A stretch of DNA of 64,000 nucleotides from Palleronia caenipelagi (lineage in GTDB: Bacteria > Pseudomonadota > Alphaproteobacteria > Rhodobacterales > Rhodobacteraceae), in NCBI RefSeq assembly GCF_007004065.1, contig NZ_VFSV01000007.1, forward strand, positions 1 through 64,000, given 5' to 3'. A program made the position numbers and the translations under genes. Below are positions 63,265 to 64,000 of this stretch, piece by piece. The notes beneath the pieces are model-generated. The model saw only the letters and a list, made by a program, of their open reading frames with translations. It did no database searches and had not been told where the DNA came from. Position 1 is the stretch's first letter. Every line of letters starts with the position of its first letter.

Positions 63265-64000
63265 TCAGGCCGGGTAGGGGTAGGCGGCGTTCACGAGGCG
63301 GTAACCGTCCTGATGCTTGATCACATGACCCATGCCGGGGAAGTCGATATGGCTGCCCGCAATCATCATCTTGTCGGCCACGACCCGGTCGAGGATCCGG
63401 GCGCGGGTGGCGGCGGCTTGCTCCGGGTCCACGTCAAAGCCGATGGTCACGTCGGGGCGGGCGAACTGCACCGGCGCCACATGGACGATGTCAGCCCAGA
63501 TCAGCACCGACTGGTCGCCGGACGAGATCGTGTAGCCCGTATGGCCCGGCGTGTGACCGGGCAGGGGCATGGCGGCGATGCCGGAGGCCACATCGTCCTC
63601 GCCGTTGATCACTTTCAGGCGGTCACCATAGGCGCCGAGAACTCCCTGGGCGAGTTGGAAGAAATTCTCCGACCCCTCGGGCGCATCCCCGGACCAGAAG
63701 GCCCGGTCGGCCTCATGCACGACCAGTTCGGCATTGGGGAACACCGCCGCGCCATCAGCCACGGCGCCGCCCACATGGTCGGGGTGCAGGTGGGTGACGA
63801 GGAGCATGGAGATGTCTTCGGGCTTTGTCCCGGTGGCGGTAAGGTTGCCCTGCAGGCGCCCCAGCGCATCGCCCATGGCACCGCCGCCGCCCGCATCGAC
63901 GAGCATCTTTGCGTCACCCGATTCGATGAGGAAGCCGTTGACGGCGGCGCGGAACGTTGCCGGGTCGCGGAAGTTCTCCTGCATCAGTTCGTCATAGCCC
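63265..64000 (-). CDS. Metallo-beta-lactamase-fold hydrolase (5' end outside window)
   Basis: The frame stays open to the window edge; GYDEL precedes an internal Met at 63984, so the true start is outside. Visible: zinc motif THLHPDHVGG (HxHxDH), PLPGHTPGHTGYTI, the later Asp in LIWADIVHVAP, and MIAGSHIDFPGMGHV with the last His. These are the two-zinc ligands of the MBL fold. Such enzymes include lactonases and arylsulfatase-like or glyoxalase-II-like hydrolases; the substrate is not visible. Confidence 0.88.
   Translation of the reverse strand, partial: GYDELMQENFRDPATFRAAVNGFLIESGDAKMLVDAGGGGAMGDALGRLQGNLTATGTKPEDISMLLVTHLHPDHVGGAVADGAAVFPNAELVVHEADRAFWSGDAPEGSENFFQLAQGVLGAYGDRLKVINGEDDVASGIAAMPLPGHTPGHTGYTISSGDQSVLIWADIVHVAPVQFARPDVTIGFDVDPEQAAATRARILDRVVADKMMIAGSHIDFPGMGHVIKHQDGYRLVNAAYPYPA

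Overview
The window is an ordinary, gene-dense stretch of an alphaproteobacterial chromosome. High GC content, the gene families present (COQ9 divergent from rpsU, a DUF1013/TrcR-type regulator, DUF2794, a TIGR02302 membrane protein) and above all a set of DMSP-demethylation genes point to a marine Rhodobacteraceae/Roseobacter-group bacterium. This assignment is inference from gene content; no rRNA is present.

Layout. 1-1.6 kb is the only clearly mobile part: the start of an IS3-type OrfA and an IS110-type transposase interrupted by an in-frame TGA, with a long structured non-coding stretch in front of it. 1.6-15 kb holds lipoproteins, parE, transporters (MFS, MATE, DMT), tRNA-modification genes (truA, mnmD and a divergently encoded MnmC(o)-like oxidoreductase), dinB, a Nudix hydrolase and an N-formylglutamate amidohydrolase-type protein. 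15-24 kb holds tRNA-Val(GAC), rpmJ, a large TIGR02302 protein, lysA, rpsU/COQ9, a quinone oxidoreductase, a secreted RNase T2, a DUF1013 regulator and acpS. 23.5-35 kb holds clpB (with a good heat-shock-type promoter), pyrF, a PPP-type phosphatase, asd, a beta-carbonic anhydrase, an M17 aminopeptidase plus NlpC/P60 hydrolase pair, and a NYN-domain protein. 35-41 kb is the conserved rpmH-rnpA-yidD-...-ttcA-yidC-MOSC-engB block. 41-46 kb is a five-gene operon (VTT membrane protein, MerA-like flavoprotein, histidine kinase without a partner, IMPase-family phosphatase, thioesterase). 46-50 kb holds a CIA30-domain gene, a phosphomannomutase, an esterase, glyA and nadK.

50.7-55.5 kb is the most metabolically distinctive part: dmdB, dmdA and an iron-type alcohol dehydrogenase in one operon, with dmdD divergent from it across a 166-bp spacer that contains palindromes. 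DmdA demethylates DMSP to methylmercaptopropionate, DmdB makes its CoA thioester and DmdD hydrates the later methylthioacryloyl-CoA. DmdC is not in the window. The right end holds an I78-type lipoprotein, ettA, a haloacetate-dehalogenase-like hydrolase, a secreted protein of unknown function, an aspartoacylase-family protein, a membrane protein with a Gly/Asp tail, gamma-glutamyltransferase and a metallo-beta-lactamase-fold protein cut by the window edge.

Several small genes fall below common ORF cut-offs: a 25-residue single-helix membrane peptide (28043-28120), a 56-residue membrane protein (58588-58758) and a possible 24-residue peptide between a TTGACA element and a terminator (39805-39879). 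No CRISPR array, prophage, defence island or rRNA was seen. I found no clearly new multi-gene system. The best leads are the possible bridge-RNA region of the IS110 element, the dmd divergent control region, and the small-protein loci.
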